Positions 44,909 through 52,701 of a DNA stretch of 64,000 nucleotides are shown in pieces. The stretch covers positions 434,001-498,000 of the forward strand of contig CAVSII010000001.1 in assembly GCA_963727955.1 (NCBI GenBank), read 5' to 3'. Made by a program: the position numbers and the translations under genes. Origin of the DNA: Bog-756 sp963727955 (lineage in GTDB: Bacteria; Actinomycetota; Acidimicrobiia; Acidimicrobiales; RAAP-2). Below the pieces are notes generated by a model. It saw only the letters and a list, made by a program, of their open reading frames with translations. It was not told where the DNA came from and did no database searches. The stretch's first letter is position 1, and every line of letters begins with the position of its first letter.

Positions 44909-45912
44909 TCAGCCCAACCGCCGCCGACGCAGTGCGACGAAGCCGGCCGTCCCCGCCAGGGCGACGACGGCAATCCCACCCAGGATCAGACCGAGGGGTG
45001 AGTCCGTCGGTTGCCGGGCCAGGGTCGGAGCGACGCTTACGATCTTGATGGCGCCCCCTGAGGGCGTGCGCCCCAATCGATGGGCGGCCTTGGTGTGGCC
45101 GGACTCGGAGGGCGGCGCCCGGCCTGTGGAGCCGCCAGCCGGCACCGAGCCGGAAGATGGATGTGAGGTAACTGAACGAGAACCGCTCGTCGAGGCACCG
45201 GCGGCCGGCGCCCTAGCTCTGCGTTGTCGTCGTGGGCGCAACCGGGCTGGCGTGGCCGGCAGGGGATGTCGTCTGAGCATCGGGGGCCGATCTCCCGGTG
45301 GTCCCGCCGGCAGACGCCGGAGCGACAGGAGGTTCGGTCGCCGCGGGCGCCGGAGAAGGGGTGGAAGTCGGCCGAACGAACTGCGTGGCGTTCCGCAACA
45401 TTTCCGGCGTCGGACCGGGCGGCTGTCCGGCTCCAGACGCACCACCGAACACCCAATACTCGACACTGCCAGCCTGCGGCTCGAGGTTCATGGCGCCGGA
45501 CGTGCTGTAGATCCAGCTGTTGTTCCCGCTGTCGGCGTACCAGAACGACCAGTAGGCGTCGGCCGGGGGAGTGGACTGACAGCTGTCGTCGGGGGGATCG
45601 CCGTCGATCTGGCAGATGAAGGCCAGTCCGTAGGAGGCCACGCCGGTCGGACCGAACCCGGCCGTCTGGCGGGCAAGGGCATAGGCGGCAGTGGCGGGCA
45701 GCGGCGCGAGATCGCATACGGTATTGACCGCGTCCGGACCAGGGGGCGTCGTTGACAGCCACGATGACCCCGGCCGAACAGTCGACAGTGGGATCGGCGC
45801 CGGCCGTCAGGGTGGGTGCCACCCACGGGACCGAGAGCCAGCCCACCAGGGCTCCACCGATGCACAGAGCTGCCACCAGCGCGGCGGCGCCTCTTCCCGT
45901 GGCCGAGTTCAT
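44909..45912 (-). pseudogene. Secreted, C-terminally anchored protein of the B12-uptake operon, two frameshifts
   Basis: Three frames join into one protein. Frame one (45912 to about 45745) gives a signal peptide and 'DCSAGVIVAVNDAP'. Frame two (about 45745 to 45213) gives 'GPDAVNTVCDLAPLPA', 'GLAFICQIDGDPPDDSCQSTPP', 'YWSFWYADSGNNSWIYSTSGA' and 'GSVEYWVFGGA', then a Pro/Thr-rich stalk. Frame three (to 44909) adds stalk, a membrane helix 'LGLILGGIAVVALAGTAGFVAL' and Arg tail. The first shift is at a C5 run (plus 45742-45746), where dropping one C restores the frame. The Trp/Tyr-rich domain resembles exported proteins next to ECF/prenyltransferase-like genes in other actinobacteria and is DUF4430-like in flavour. 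Decay or assembly error cannot be told apart. Confidence 0.65.
45742..45746 (-). other. Frameshift site at homopolymer
   Basis: GGGGG on the plus strand (CCCCC on the coding strand). One base fewer would join the signal-peptide frame to the frame encoding the Trp-rich domain. Confidence 0.6.
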
Positions 45913-45942
45913 GACGATGTCGTGACCGGACCGACCCGCGAA

Positions 45943-47838
45943 CTAGGCCGGCCGGGCCAGGCCGGCCACCATGCCGACCACCGGTTTGTTGAGAGCTGTG
46001 CCACCGGTCGACCCGTGGAAGCCGGCGTCACCGAAGCTGAAGACGCCACCGTCGGCGGCCACCAGCCAGTAGCCCAGGCCGTCAGGGCTGGCGGTCATGC
46101 CCACCACCGGCTGGTTGAGCACGGAATCACCCATCGAGCCGTAGAAGCGGGCGTCGCCGAAAGCGAAGACGCCACCATCGGCGGCCACCAACCAGTAGCC
46201 CTTACCGTCCGGGGTGGCGGCCATGCCCACCACCGGCTGACGGAGCACCGAACCACCCATCGACCCGTAGTAGTGAGCGTCGCCGAAGTTGAACACGCCT
46301 CCGTCGGCGGCCACCTCCCAGTAGCCCTTCCCGTCCCGGGTCGAGGCCATCCCCACCACCGGCTTGTTGAGCACGGTCCCGCCCATCGACCCGTGGAAGA
46401 GGGCGTCGCCGAAGCTGAAGACGCCTCCGTCGGAGGCCACCTCCCAGTAGCCCCTCCCGTCCGGGGTCGGGGCCATCCCTACCACCGGCTTGTTGAGCAC
46501 CGTCCCGCCCATCGACCCGTGGAAGAGGGCGTCGCCGAAGCTGAAGACACCTCCGTCAGAGGCCACCAGCCAGTAGCCCCTCCCGTCCGGGGTCGAGGCC
46601 ATCCCTACCACCGGCTTGTTGAGCACCGTCCCGCCCATCGACCCGTGGAAAGTGGCGTTACCGAAGGTGAAGATGCCCCCGTCGGAGGCCACCTCCCAGT
46701 AGGAACGACCCGAAGGACCGAACGGGAAGGTCAGACCGGCCAGAGCCGGTATGGCCTGGTAGGTGGAGAACAGGTTGGCCGGCGCCGGAGCGGGCGGGAA
46801 GAAGAAGGCGCCGGACCCGCTCCCCGACGTGAACTGGAAGGAGAGTAGAGCCGACACCGGATCGCCACCGCCCCGGACGAAGGGCGCGCTCGAGGGCGAA
46901 ACGCCGAGGGCGATGAGCGACTGGATGACCAGGGCGGTCGAGTCGGGGTCGGTGGCCTGCGGATCGGCCTCGGTGTTCGGGTACTGGGGCCATCCCCCGT
47001 CGGATTCCTGGATCGCCGTCTGGAAGGCCAGCGCGCCGGCCCGGGCCGTTTGGGTCAGTGCCCCCTGGGCCACCAGTCCATCGACAGCCAGTGCCGTCGA
47101 GTTGGTGTCCGGCCCGGCGAAGTCGACGGGCTTCGCCGTGCACGAGTCGAGGGCCAGGTCGGGAAGTGTCCAGCCTCCGTCAGGGCACTGCTGGTCGAGA
47201 AGCCAGGTGACTGCCCTTCCCGTCTGTGACCGGCCGTTCACCCCGGCGGCGGCCAGGGCGGCCAGGGCGAGGCCCTGGTCATAGGTACCGGTGTAGTAAT
47301 TCTGGAGCTGGAGCTCGGTCCCGAACAGGCCGGCGTCGGGCCCACTCGTCTGCTCGGTGGCCAGCAGACGGCCCACCAGGTTGGTCCCGCCGAAGGCCTG
47401 CGGGTTCTCGCCCACGGCCTCGGCGTCGAGGATGAGTAGGGCGAGTTGGGCGGGACCGTCGGCACCTTCCAGGGTGACGTACTGGTCCACGTGTGACGAG
47501 AGATAGGTGAGGGCCGACCGGGCCAGGGGTAGGTCGGAGTTGGCCGCTGACAGGGCCAGCACGCTCTGGGCGGTGTCCGACAGGTCGGCCTGGCTGGAGC
47601 CAGGAGCGGTGGGGATGAATCCTTGTGGGTTGAACTGACCGGCCAGCCACAGGGCCGCCGACCGAGCAGGGACCTGCTGGGGAAGGGCCGGTAGCGGTGC
47701 CGCTGAGGAGGTTGAGGAGCTGGACCTCGGGGAGGCGGCCCCGGCCGGTGAGCCGGCCGGTGAAATGGGCACGAGGCCGGCCAAAACGATGAGGGAAGCC
47801 ACCAATGCGGTGGCCGCCAGTGGACGGGTACGGAACAT
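45943..47838 (-). CDS. Secreted alpha/alpha-barrel protein with beta-type repeats, probable corrinoid-binding component
   Basis: A 631-residue exported protein. A signal peptide (residues 1 to about 34) is followed by a Ser-rich linker and, at about 55-370, helical repeats of the prenyltransferase/squalene-cyclase type: 'SAALWLAGQFNPQGFI', 'LADLSDTAQSVLALSAA'-like, 'TGRAVTWLLDQQCPDGGW', 'NSTALAVDGLVAQGA' and 'ESDGGWPQYPN', the QxxDGGW hallmark. This fold is shared with the vitamin B12 carriers transcobalamin and intrinsic factor. Residues 377-631 are six 42-residue repeats ('GRGYWLVASDGGVFSFGDA'). No terpene-cyclase acid motif is evident. First gene after a cobalamin riboswitch and first of the ECF operon, so I infer surface capture of corrinoids. 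Confidence 0.75.
   Translation of the reverse strand: MFRTRPLAATALVASLIVLAGLVPISPAGSPAGAASPRSSSSTSSAAPLPALPQQVPARSAALWLAGQFNPQGFIPTAPGSSQADLSDTAQSVLALSAANSDLPLARSALTYLSSHVDQYVTLEGADGPAQLALLILDAEAVGENPQAFGGTNLVGRLLATEQTSGPDAGLFGTELQLQNYYTGTYDQGLALAALAAAGVNGRSQTGRAVTWLLDQQCPDGGWTLPDLALDSCTAKPVDFAGPDTNSTALAVDGLVAQGALTQTARAGALAFQTAIQESDGGWPQYPNTEADPQATDPDSTALVIQSLIALGVSPSSAPFVRGGGDPVSALLSFQFTSGSGSGAFFFPPAPAPANLFSTYQAIPALAGLTFPFGPSGRSYWEVASDGGIFTFGNATFHGSMGGTVLNKPVVGMASTPDGRGYWLVASDGGVFSFGDALFHGSMGGTVLNKPVVGMAPTPDGRGYWEVASDGGVFSFGDALFHGSMGGTVLNKPVVGMASTRDGKGYWEVAADGGVFNFGDAHYYGSMGGSVLRQPVVGMAATPDGKGYWLVAADGGVFAFGDARFYGSMGDSVLNQPVVGMTASPDGLGYWLVAADGGVFSFGDAGFHGSTGGTALNKPVVGMVAGLARPA
45946..46710 (-). 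repeat. Six coding repeats of 126 bases
   Basis: Six tandem units of 42 codons ('GYWxVAxDGGVFxFGDAxFxGSMGGTVLNKPVVGM'). The second and third units are almost identical in DNA. Such units are abundant in Acidimicrobiia exported proteins and probably form a beta-propeller-like or beta-solenoid module. Confidence 0.85.
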
Positions 47839-48192
47839 GATCTCTCGCTTTCCGGTCCAGACCCGGAAGCGTCACGCACGGACTGCCGCGGAACCTCCGA
47901 GCCCCGGTCCGTGTGTCTCGACAGTCGGAGCTCAACCCACCGCCTTGGAATCCCGGCTCACGGCGGTTCCTTTCGGAATCGCCGCCTACGGTTGCGGACC
48001 AGCGCCGGCATTCGACCGGCTTCCCCATGGCGGTGGCTTTGTAGTGCTGCCCGGTCACGGTAGCACGGGCGTTCGCCTTCGCCGACGGCCACCTGGCCTG
48101 GTGTGGCGGAGCTGCCGTGCCGGGTTGACCGAATCGGGGTCGGGGTCGACACTGAAGGTGGGGCCCGCCAGGGCCGACAAGGAGTGGATGAG
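47839..48192. other. Intergenic region with riboswitch
   Basis: Divergent gap between the B12 operon and the SnoaL-like gene. It holds the cobalamin riboswitch. Between it and the gene is a seven-base stem CACGGAC/GTCCGTG (minus strand, about 47875-47913) that may belong to the expression platform. An AAGGAG site at about 48178-48183 serves the plus-strand gene. Confidence 0.6.
47936..48037 (-). promoter_or_regulatory. Cobalamin riboswitch
   Basis: On the minus strand the core elements appear in the right order. An outer helix has strands GCCACCGCC and GGCGGTGGG. Inside it come GGGGAAGCCGGT, then GCCGGCGCTGGTCCGCAAC, CGTAGGCGG…CCGCCGTGAGCCGGGATTCC. These match the RF00174 consensus blocks GGGAA-xCCGGT, CCGGCGCTGxCCCGCAACxGT and the GAGCCxGxATxCC (B12-box) region. 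The nine-base outer pairing is perfect over at least eight pairs. It ends about 98 bases before the ATG of the secreted barrel protein. AdoCbl binding is expected to turn the operon off. Confidence 0.88.
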
Positions 48193-48648
48193 ATGGGATC
48201 GTGGACCAGGGCCGAAATCGAGGATGCCTTCGCCGACTATCAGCGCAAGGCCGCCGAGGCCGGTAAGTCCGGTGACTGGCGGGAATGGGCCGACCAATTC
48301 ACCGAGGATGCCACCTACATCGAGCACCATTTCGGCACGTTCGAGGGACGGGAAGCCATCGCTGCTTGGATCAGTTCGTGCATGGCCGACTATCCCGGGC
48401 GGGACATGCCCGAGTTCCCCATCGAGTGGTACATCATCGACGACGAGCGTGGTTGGGTGGTCTGCCAGGTATGGAACCGGATGCGTGACCCGGGCGACGG
48501 GTCGGTGCACCAGGAGTACAACTTCACCCTCCTCAAGTACGCCGGCGGGGGCCAATGGTCCTACGAAGAGGACGTCTACAACCCGATGCGGTTCGGGGCC
48601 ATGGTGGTCGGGTGGGAAGAAGCCAAGAAGCGGGCCGAAGCGTCGTGA
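48193..48648 (+). CDS. SnoaL-like (NTF2-fold) protein
   Basis: A 151-residue cone-fold protein of the SnoaL-like type ('FADYQRKAAEAGKSGDWREWADQFTEDATYIEHHFGTFEGREAI', 'FPIEWYIIDDERGWVVCQVWNRM'). These are isomerases, hydratases or simply ligand-binding proteins, so no reaction can be given. ATG 48193 has an AAGGAG site; the upstream frame has no family character. It ends 19 bases before the aldo/keto reductase. Confidence 0.8.
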   Translation: MGSWTRAEIEDAFADYQRKAAEAGKSGDWREWADQFTEDATYIEHHFGTFEGREAIAAWISSCMADYPGRDMPEFPIEWYIIDDERGWVVCQVWNRMRDPGDGSVHQEYNFTLLKYAGGGQWSYEEDVYNPMRFGAMVVGWEEAKKRAEAS

Positions 48649-48667
48649 TCTTGACTACGGTGCAAGC

Positions 48668-49528
48668 GTGGACGTACGACGACTGGGCAGGACCGGTCAC
48701 CGTTCTTCGGTAGCCGTGCTGGGTGCGGCTGCGTTCTGGGACGCCGACCCCGATCAGACGGCGGCCGCCTTCGATGAGGCCCTGGCAGCCGGAGTCAACC
48801 ATCTCGATGTCGCTCCCCAGTACGGCCGGGCCCAGGAGCTGCTCGGTCCTCTGATCCCGGCCGTGCGCCACCGCCTGTTCGTGGCCTGCAAGACGCTCCG
48901 GCACACTGGCGACGGGGTGCGGGCCCAGCTCGACGAGTCATTGCGACTGCTCCGCTGTGACCATTTCGATCTCTACCAACTCCACGCCGTCACCGACCTG
49001 CAGGAGTTGGATGCCCGGTCCGGGGCGGTCGAGGCCATCCTGGCCGCCCGCGATGAGGGCCTCTGCCGGTGGGTCGGCATTACCGGGCACGAGCTGACCG
49101 CTCCCGCCGCCCACCTCGAAGCTCTTCGCCGCTACGACCTGGACACGGTGATGTTCCCGGTGAACCCCCAGCTGTGGTCGGATGCCACCTACCGGAGGGA
49201 TGCCGAGTCCCTGCTGGCCCATGCCGCCGATGGCGACGTGGGGGTGATGGCCATCAAGGCGGCCGCCGCTCGACCATGGGGTGACCAGCGGCATGACGCC
49301 GGTACCTGGTACCAGCCTTACACCGGACCGGTCGAGGTGGAACGCGGGGTACGTTTCGCGCTCTCGACTCCCGGTGTGCACGCCTTCTGCACACCGGGCG
49401 ACACCGGTGTGCTCCGTACCGCTCTGGACGCCGCCGGGCGGTTCGCCCCGATGAGTGACGTCGAACGCCAGGAGGCCGTGGCCTCGGTGGCCCATGAGCC
49501 CAGCATCTTCCCGATGCCCGCCCTCTGA
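48668..49528 (+). CDS. Aldo/keto reductase-like protein
   Basis: A 286-residue TIM-barrel protein of the aldo/keto reductase superfamily, beginning 'VDVRRLGRTGHRSSVAVLGAAAF'. The family markers are 'GVNHLDVAPQYGRAQELLG' (Asp/Tyr of the tetrad), Lys in 'FVACKTLRHTG', and His in 'DLYQLHAVTD'. It is shorter at the C-terminus than classical AKRs, as in the YghZ-distant group with 'VMAIKAAAARPWG'. GTG 48668 is the probable start. Substrate unknown. Confidence 0.8.
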   Translation: MDVRRLGRTGHRSSVAVLGAAAFWDADPDQTAAAFDEALAAGVNHLDVAPQYGRAQELLGPLIPAVRHRLFVACKTLRHTGDGVRAQLDESLRLLRCDHFDLYQLHAVTDLQELDARSGAVEAILAARDEGLCRWVGITGHELTAPAAHLEALRRYDLDTVMFPVNPQLWSDATYRRDAESLLAHAADGDVGVMAIKAAAARPWGDQRHDAGTWYQPYTGPVEVERGVRFALSTPGVHAFCTPGDTGVLRTALDAAGRFAPMSDVERQEAVASVAHEPSIFPMPAL

Positions 49529-49533
49529 CCGCG

Positions 49534-51480
49534 GTGGCAGACGGAACGCCGCTGCCCGCCGGCGCACCGTTCACCGTCGAGTCACCCGTGCAGGGAACGG
49601 TGGTGGCCGTCCTCGTCACCGTCGGGGATCGGATCGAACGGGGGGCGCCGGTAGGGATCGTCGAGTCGATGAAGATGGAACATGTGGTCCGATCGCCGGA
49701 GCCGGGGGTCGTGCTCGAGCTGGTGGTCGAGGTCGGCCGGGTGGTGGCCGCGGGGGAGGGCCTGGCCCTCATCGAGGTGGCCGACACCGAGGCTGCCGAC
49801 ACCGAGGCTGCCGACATCGAGGCTGCCGACACCGAGGCTGCCGACACCGAGGCTGCCGACACCCAGGCTGCCGTCGTCACCGGTCACCCCCCGACCGACA
49901 ACCCGGAGCGAGATCCCGCCGTCATCCGGGCCGACCTGGCCGAACTCAGGAGCCGCCGGCACCAGACGGTCGACGAAGGCCGGCCGGAGGCGGTGGCCCG
50001 CCGTCACGCCCACGGTCGGAGGACCGCACGCCAGAACATCGCCGACCTGTGCGATCCGGGAAGCTTCACCGAATACGGATCGCTGGCCATCGCCGCCCAA
50101 CGCGGACGGCGGGACATCGAGGAGCTCACAGCCCGTACCCCGGCCGACGGGTTGGTGTCCGGGATCGGACGGATCAGCGCCGACCAGTTCGGTGACCGGC
50201 GAGCGGCGTGCGCCGTCCTCTCCTACGACTACACCGTGTTGGCCGGGACCCAGGGCCAGCACAACCATCGCAAGAAGGACCGGATGTTCGAGCTCATCGA
50301 ACGGCTGCGCCTTCCGGTCGTCCTGTTTGCCGAGGGCGGTGGGGGCCGGCCCGGCGACACCGACTACGCCACCATCACCGGTCTGGACACCCAGGCCTTC
50401 GCCCTCTTCGGTGGTCTGAGCGGCCTGGTGCCGATGATCGGGATCGCCTCGGGTTGCTGTTTTGCCGGCAATGCCGCCTTGCTCGGCTGCTGTGACGTGA
50501 TCATCGCCACCCGCGACGCTTCGATCGGGATGGGGGGACCGGCCATGATCGAGGGGGGAGGGTTGGGCGTCTACCGTCCCGAGGAGATCGGACCCCTCGA
50601 TGTACAGGTCGGCAACGGCGTGGTGGACCTGGTGGCCGAGGACGATGCCGATGCGGTTCGGTTGGCCCGTTCCTACCTGTCCTACTTTCAGGGGGTCGTC
50701 CCCACGTGGACCTGCGCCGACCAGCGCCAGCTGCGCCAGAGCATTCCCGAGGACCGACGGCACCTGTACGACGTACGAGAGCTCATGACCACCATGGTCG
50801 ACAGCGAGTCGCTCCTCGAGCTGCGGGCCGGATTCGCGCCGGGCATGGTGACGGCACTGGCCCGTATGGAGGGCCGGCCACTCGGACTGGTGGCGAACGA
50901 CCCGTCCCACCTGGGCGGGGCCATTGACAGTGACGGAGCCGACAAGGCGGCTCGGTTCCTCCAGCTGTGCGACGCCCACGACCTCCCGGTCCTCACCCTG
51001 TGCGATACGCCGGGTTTCATGGTCGGGCCGGAGGCCGAAAAGACGGCCCAGGTCCGGCACTTCAGCCGGCTCTTCGTCACCGGGGCCAGTCTCGCCGTGC
51101 CGTTCATGACCATCGTCCTGCGCAAGGCTTACGGGCTGGGTGCCCAGGCCATGGCCGGGGGAAGCTTTCGATCGCCTCTCTTCGTGGTGGCCTGGCCGAC
51201 CGGAGAGCTCGGTGGCATGGGACTGGAAGGGGCGGTGCGGCTCGGCTTCCGTCGGGAGCTCGAGGCTGTCGAGGACCCGGCGGCCCGCCAGGAACTGTTC
51301 GACACCATGGTGGCCCGCGCCTACGAGCACGGCAGGGCCTTGAACGTAGCCACCGCCTACGAGATCGACGACGTGATCGATCCGGCCGAGTCGCGACGGC
51401 GGGTGGTGGAGGCGCTGCGGGCGGCGCCGCCGCCGCCGCCCCGAACCGGTAAGAAGCGCAACTGCATCGACACCTGGTGA
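49534..51480 (+). CDS. Biotinyl-domain / acyl-CoA carboxyltransferase fusion
   Basis: A 648-residue protein joining two carboxylase parts. Residues 1 to about 82 are a biotin carrier domain with the biotinylation site 'ESMKMEH'. Residues 83-112 are a linker of six ADTEA-type pentads. Residues about 125-640 are a carboxyltransferase of the AccD/MccB type, with 'GGGGRPGDTDY', 'GIASGCCFAGNAALLGCCDVII', 'DTPGFMVGPEAEKT' and 'AYGLGAQAMAGGSF'. The biotin carboxylase subunit is not in the window. The carrier is usually fused to the carboxylase subunit, so the order here is unusual. Substrate is an acyl-CoA, possibly propionyl-, methylcrotonyl- or geranyl-type. Confidence 0.88.
   Translation: MADGTPLPAGAPFTVESPVQGTVVAVLVTVGDRIERGAPVGIVESMKMEHVVRSPEPGVVLELVVEVGRVVAAGEGLALIEVADTEAADTEAADIEAADTEAADTEAADTQAAVVTGHPPTDNPERDPAVIRADLAELRSRRHQTVDEGRPEAVARRHAHGRRTARQNIADLCDPGSFTEYGSLAIAAQRGRRDIEELTARTPADGLVSGIGRISADQFGDRRAACAVLSYDYTVLAGTQGQHNHRKKDRMFELIERLRLPVVLFAEGGGGRPGDTDYATITGLDTQAFALFGGLSGLVPMIGIASGCCFAGNAALLGCCDVIIATRDASIGMGGPAMIEGGGLGVYRPEEIGPLDVQVGNGVVDLVAEDDADAVRLARSYLSYFQGVVPTWTCADQRQLRQSIPEDRRHLYDVRELMTTMVDSESLLELRAGFAPGMVTALARMEGRPLGLVANDPSHLGGAIDSDGADKAARFLQLCDAHDLPVLTLCDTPGFMVGPEAEKTAQVRHFSRLFVTGASLAVPFMTIVLRKAYGLGAQAMAGGSFRSPLFVVAWPTGELGGMGLEGAVRLGFRRELEAVEDPAARQELFDTMVARAYEHGRALNVATAYEIDDVIDPAESRRRVVEALRAAPPPPPRTGKKRNCIDTW
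49780..49869 (+). repeat. Six tandem 15-base coding repeats
   Basis: GCCGACACCGAGGCT repeated six times with one or two base changes in copies 3 and 6, encoding the Ala-Asp-Thr-Glu-Ala linker of the carboxylase fusion. Likely prone to slippage and length change. Confidence 0.9.
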
Positions 51481-51537
51481 CCGGCGGCGCACCGGGGCTC
51501 TCTCCCGCCGGGGCAGCTCGTTCCCGCCGGGGCGGCG

Positions 51538-52545
51538 CTATGCCAACAGGGCGTGACGCTCGGCCCCGGCCTTCGTCACCTGGTCGTGGCCCGGCCCCCC
51601 GGCCGTCGGCGGCTCGACCCGGCCGCCCCATCCGACCAGTGCGCCGAAGGTGGCGGTGACCGAGGCCTGCAGCGCCCCCAGGTCGTAGCCGCCCTCGAGG
51701 AACCAGACGGTGCGCCCGGGAGCGGGGGCGTATCCGGCCACCACCGGGGCCAGGTGGGCGAAGTCGCCGGCCGACAGCGAGAGGTCGGCCAGCGGGTCGG
51801 CCCGGTGGGCGTCGAATCCGGCCGACACCAGAACCCATGACGGCTCGAAGGCGGCCACCGCCGGGCTGACCAGTTCATCGAAGGCGCGGTCCAGGACGTC
51901 GCCCGTCGAGCCAGGGGGCAGGGGCACATTGAGCGTCGTCCCTCGGGCCGAGGGTCCGCCGACGTCGCCGGCCCGCCCGGTCCCCGGATAGCACGGCCAC
52001 TGGTGCGTCGAGACGTAGAGCACCCGGGGCTCGTCCCAGAAGAGCGCCTCGGTCCCGTTGCCGTGGTGGACGTCCCAGTCCACGATCAACACCCGTTGGC
52101 CGGCATCGACCAGCTGGGCGGCGGCCACGGCGACGTTGTTGAGGAGGCAGAACCCCATCGGGCGGCCGGCCAGAGCGTGGTGGCCGGGGGGCCGTGCTGC
52201 CACGAAGGCCACACCATCACCGGCCTTCCGTAGCGCCTCCACCGCTACCAGGCCGGCGCCGGCCGACCGGCGGGCCGCCTCCCACGATTGCGGCGTGGCG
52301 AAGGTGTCGGGGTCGAGAGGACCCGCCCCCTCCGCACAGTGCCGCCGGAGTTCCTCCAGGTACTGGGCGGTGTGGACCCGCTGGAGCTCGGCCAGGTCCG
52401 CCGACCGGGTGGGCAGCACTGACAGGTCGCTGCCCAGGTGGAGGTCTTCCACCCCCCGCATGACGGCACCGATCCGTTCGGGCCGTTCCGGATGAGAGCG
52501 ACCGGCGTGCGCCTCGGCTTCCAACGGTCCGACCACGATCAGCAT
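51538..52545 (-). CDS. Histone deacetylase-family hydrolase
   Basis: A 335-residue arginase/deacetylase-fold protein. The catalytic His pair is in 'ARPPGHHALAG', zinc ligands are Asp and His in 'IVDWDVHHGNGTEALF' and Asp in 'VSAGFDAHRADPL', and the transition-state Tyr is in 'LEGGYDLGAL'. Bacterial members remove acetyl or other acyl groups from polyamines, acetoin-pathway enzymes or small amides (AcuC, acetylpolyamine amidohydrolase). ATG 52545 gives the normal N-terminus 'MLIVVGPLEAEAHAG'. Confidence 0.88.
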   Translation of the reverse strand: MLIVVGPLEAEAHAGRSHPERPERIGAVMRGVEDLHLGSDLSVLPTRSADLAELQRVHTAQYLEELRRHCAEGAGPLDPDTFATPQSWEAARRSAGAGLVAVEALRKAGDGVAFVAARPPGHHALAGRPMGFCLLNNVAVAAAQLVDAGQRVLIVDWDVHHGNGTEALFWDEPRVLYVSTHQWPCYPGTGRAGDVGGPSARGTTLNVPLPPGSTGDVLDRAFDELVSPAVAAFEPSWVLVSAGFDAHRADPLADLSLSAGDFAHLAPVVAGYAPAPGRTVWFLEGGYDLGALQASVTATFGALVGWGGRVEPPTAGGPGHDQVTKAGAERHALLA

Positions 52546-52701
52546 CGCTCCCAGTGTGCCCCGAAAGCAGAACCGGCGCGCCGGCCATCGGCCGTTGGAT
52601 CCGACCGCCGGAGCCTGTCCGGCGACGGCCCGCATCCAGTTCCGCGTGTTGGCAGACGCCTAGTCTGATGCGATGCCGATACAGCCTCGGGGCGGCCGGG
52701 C

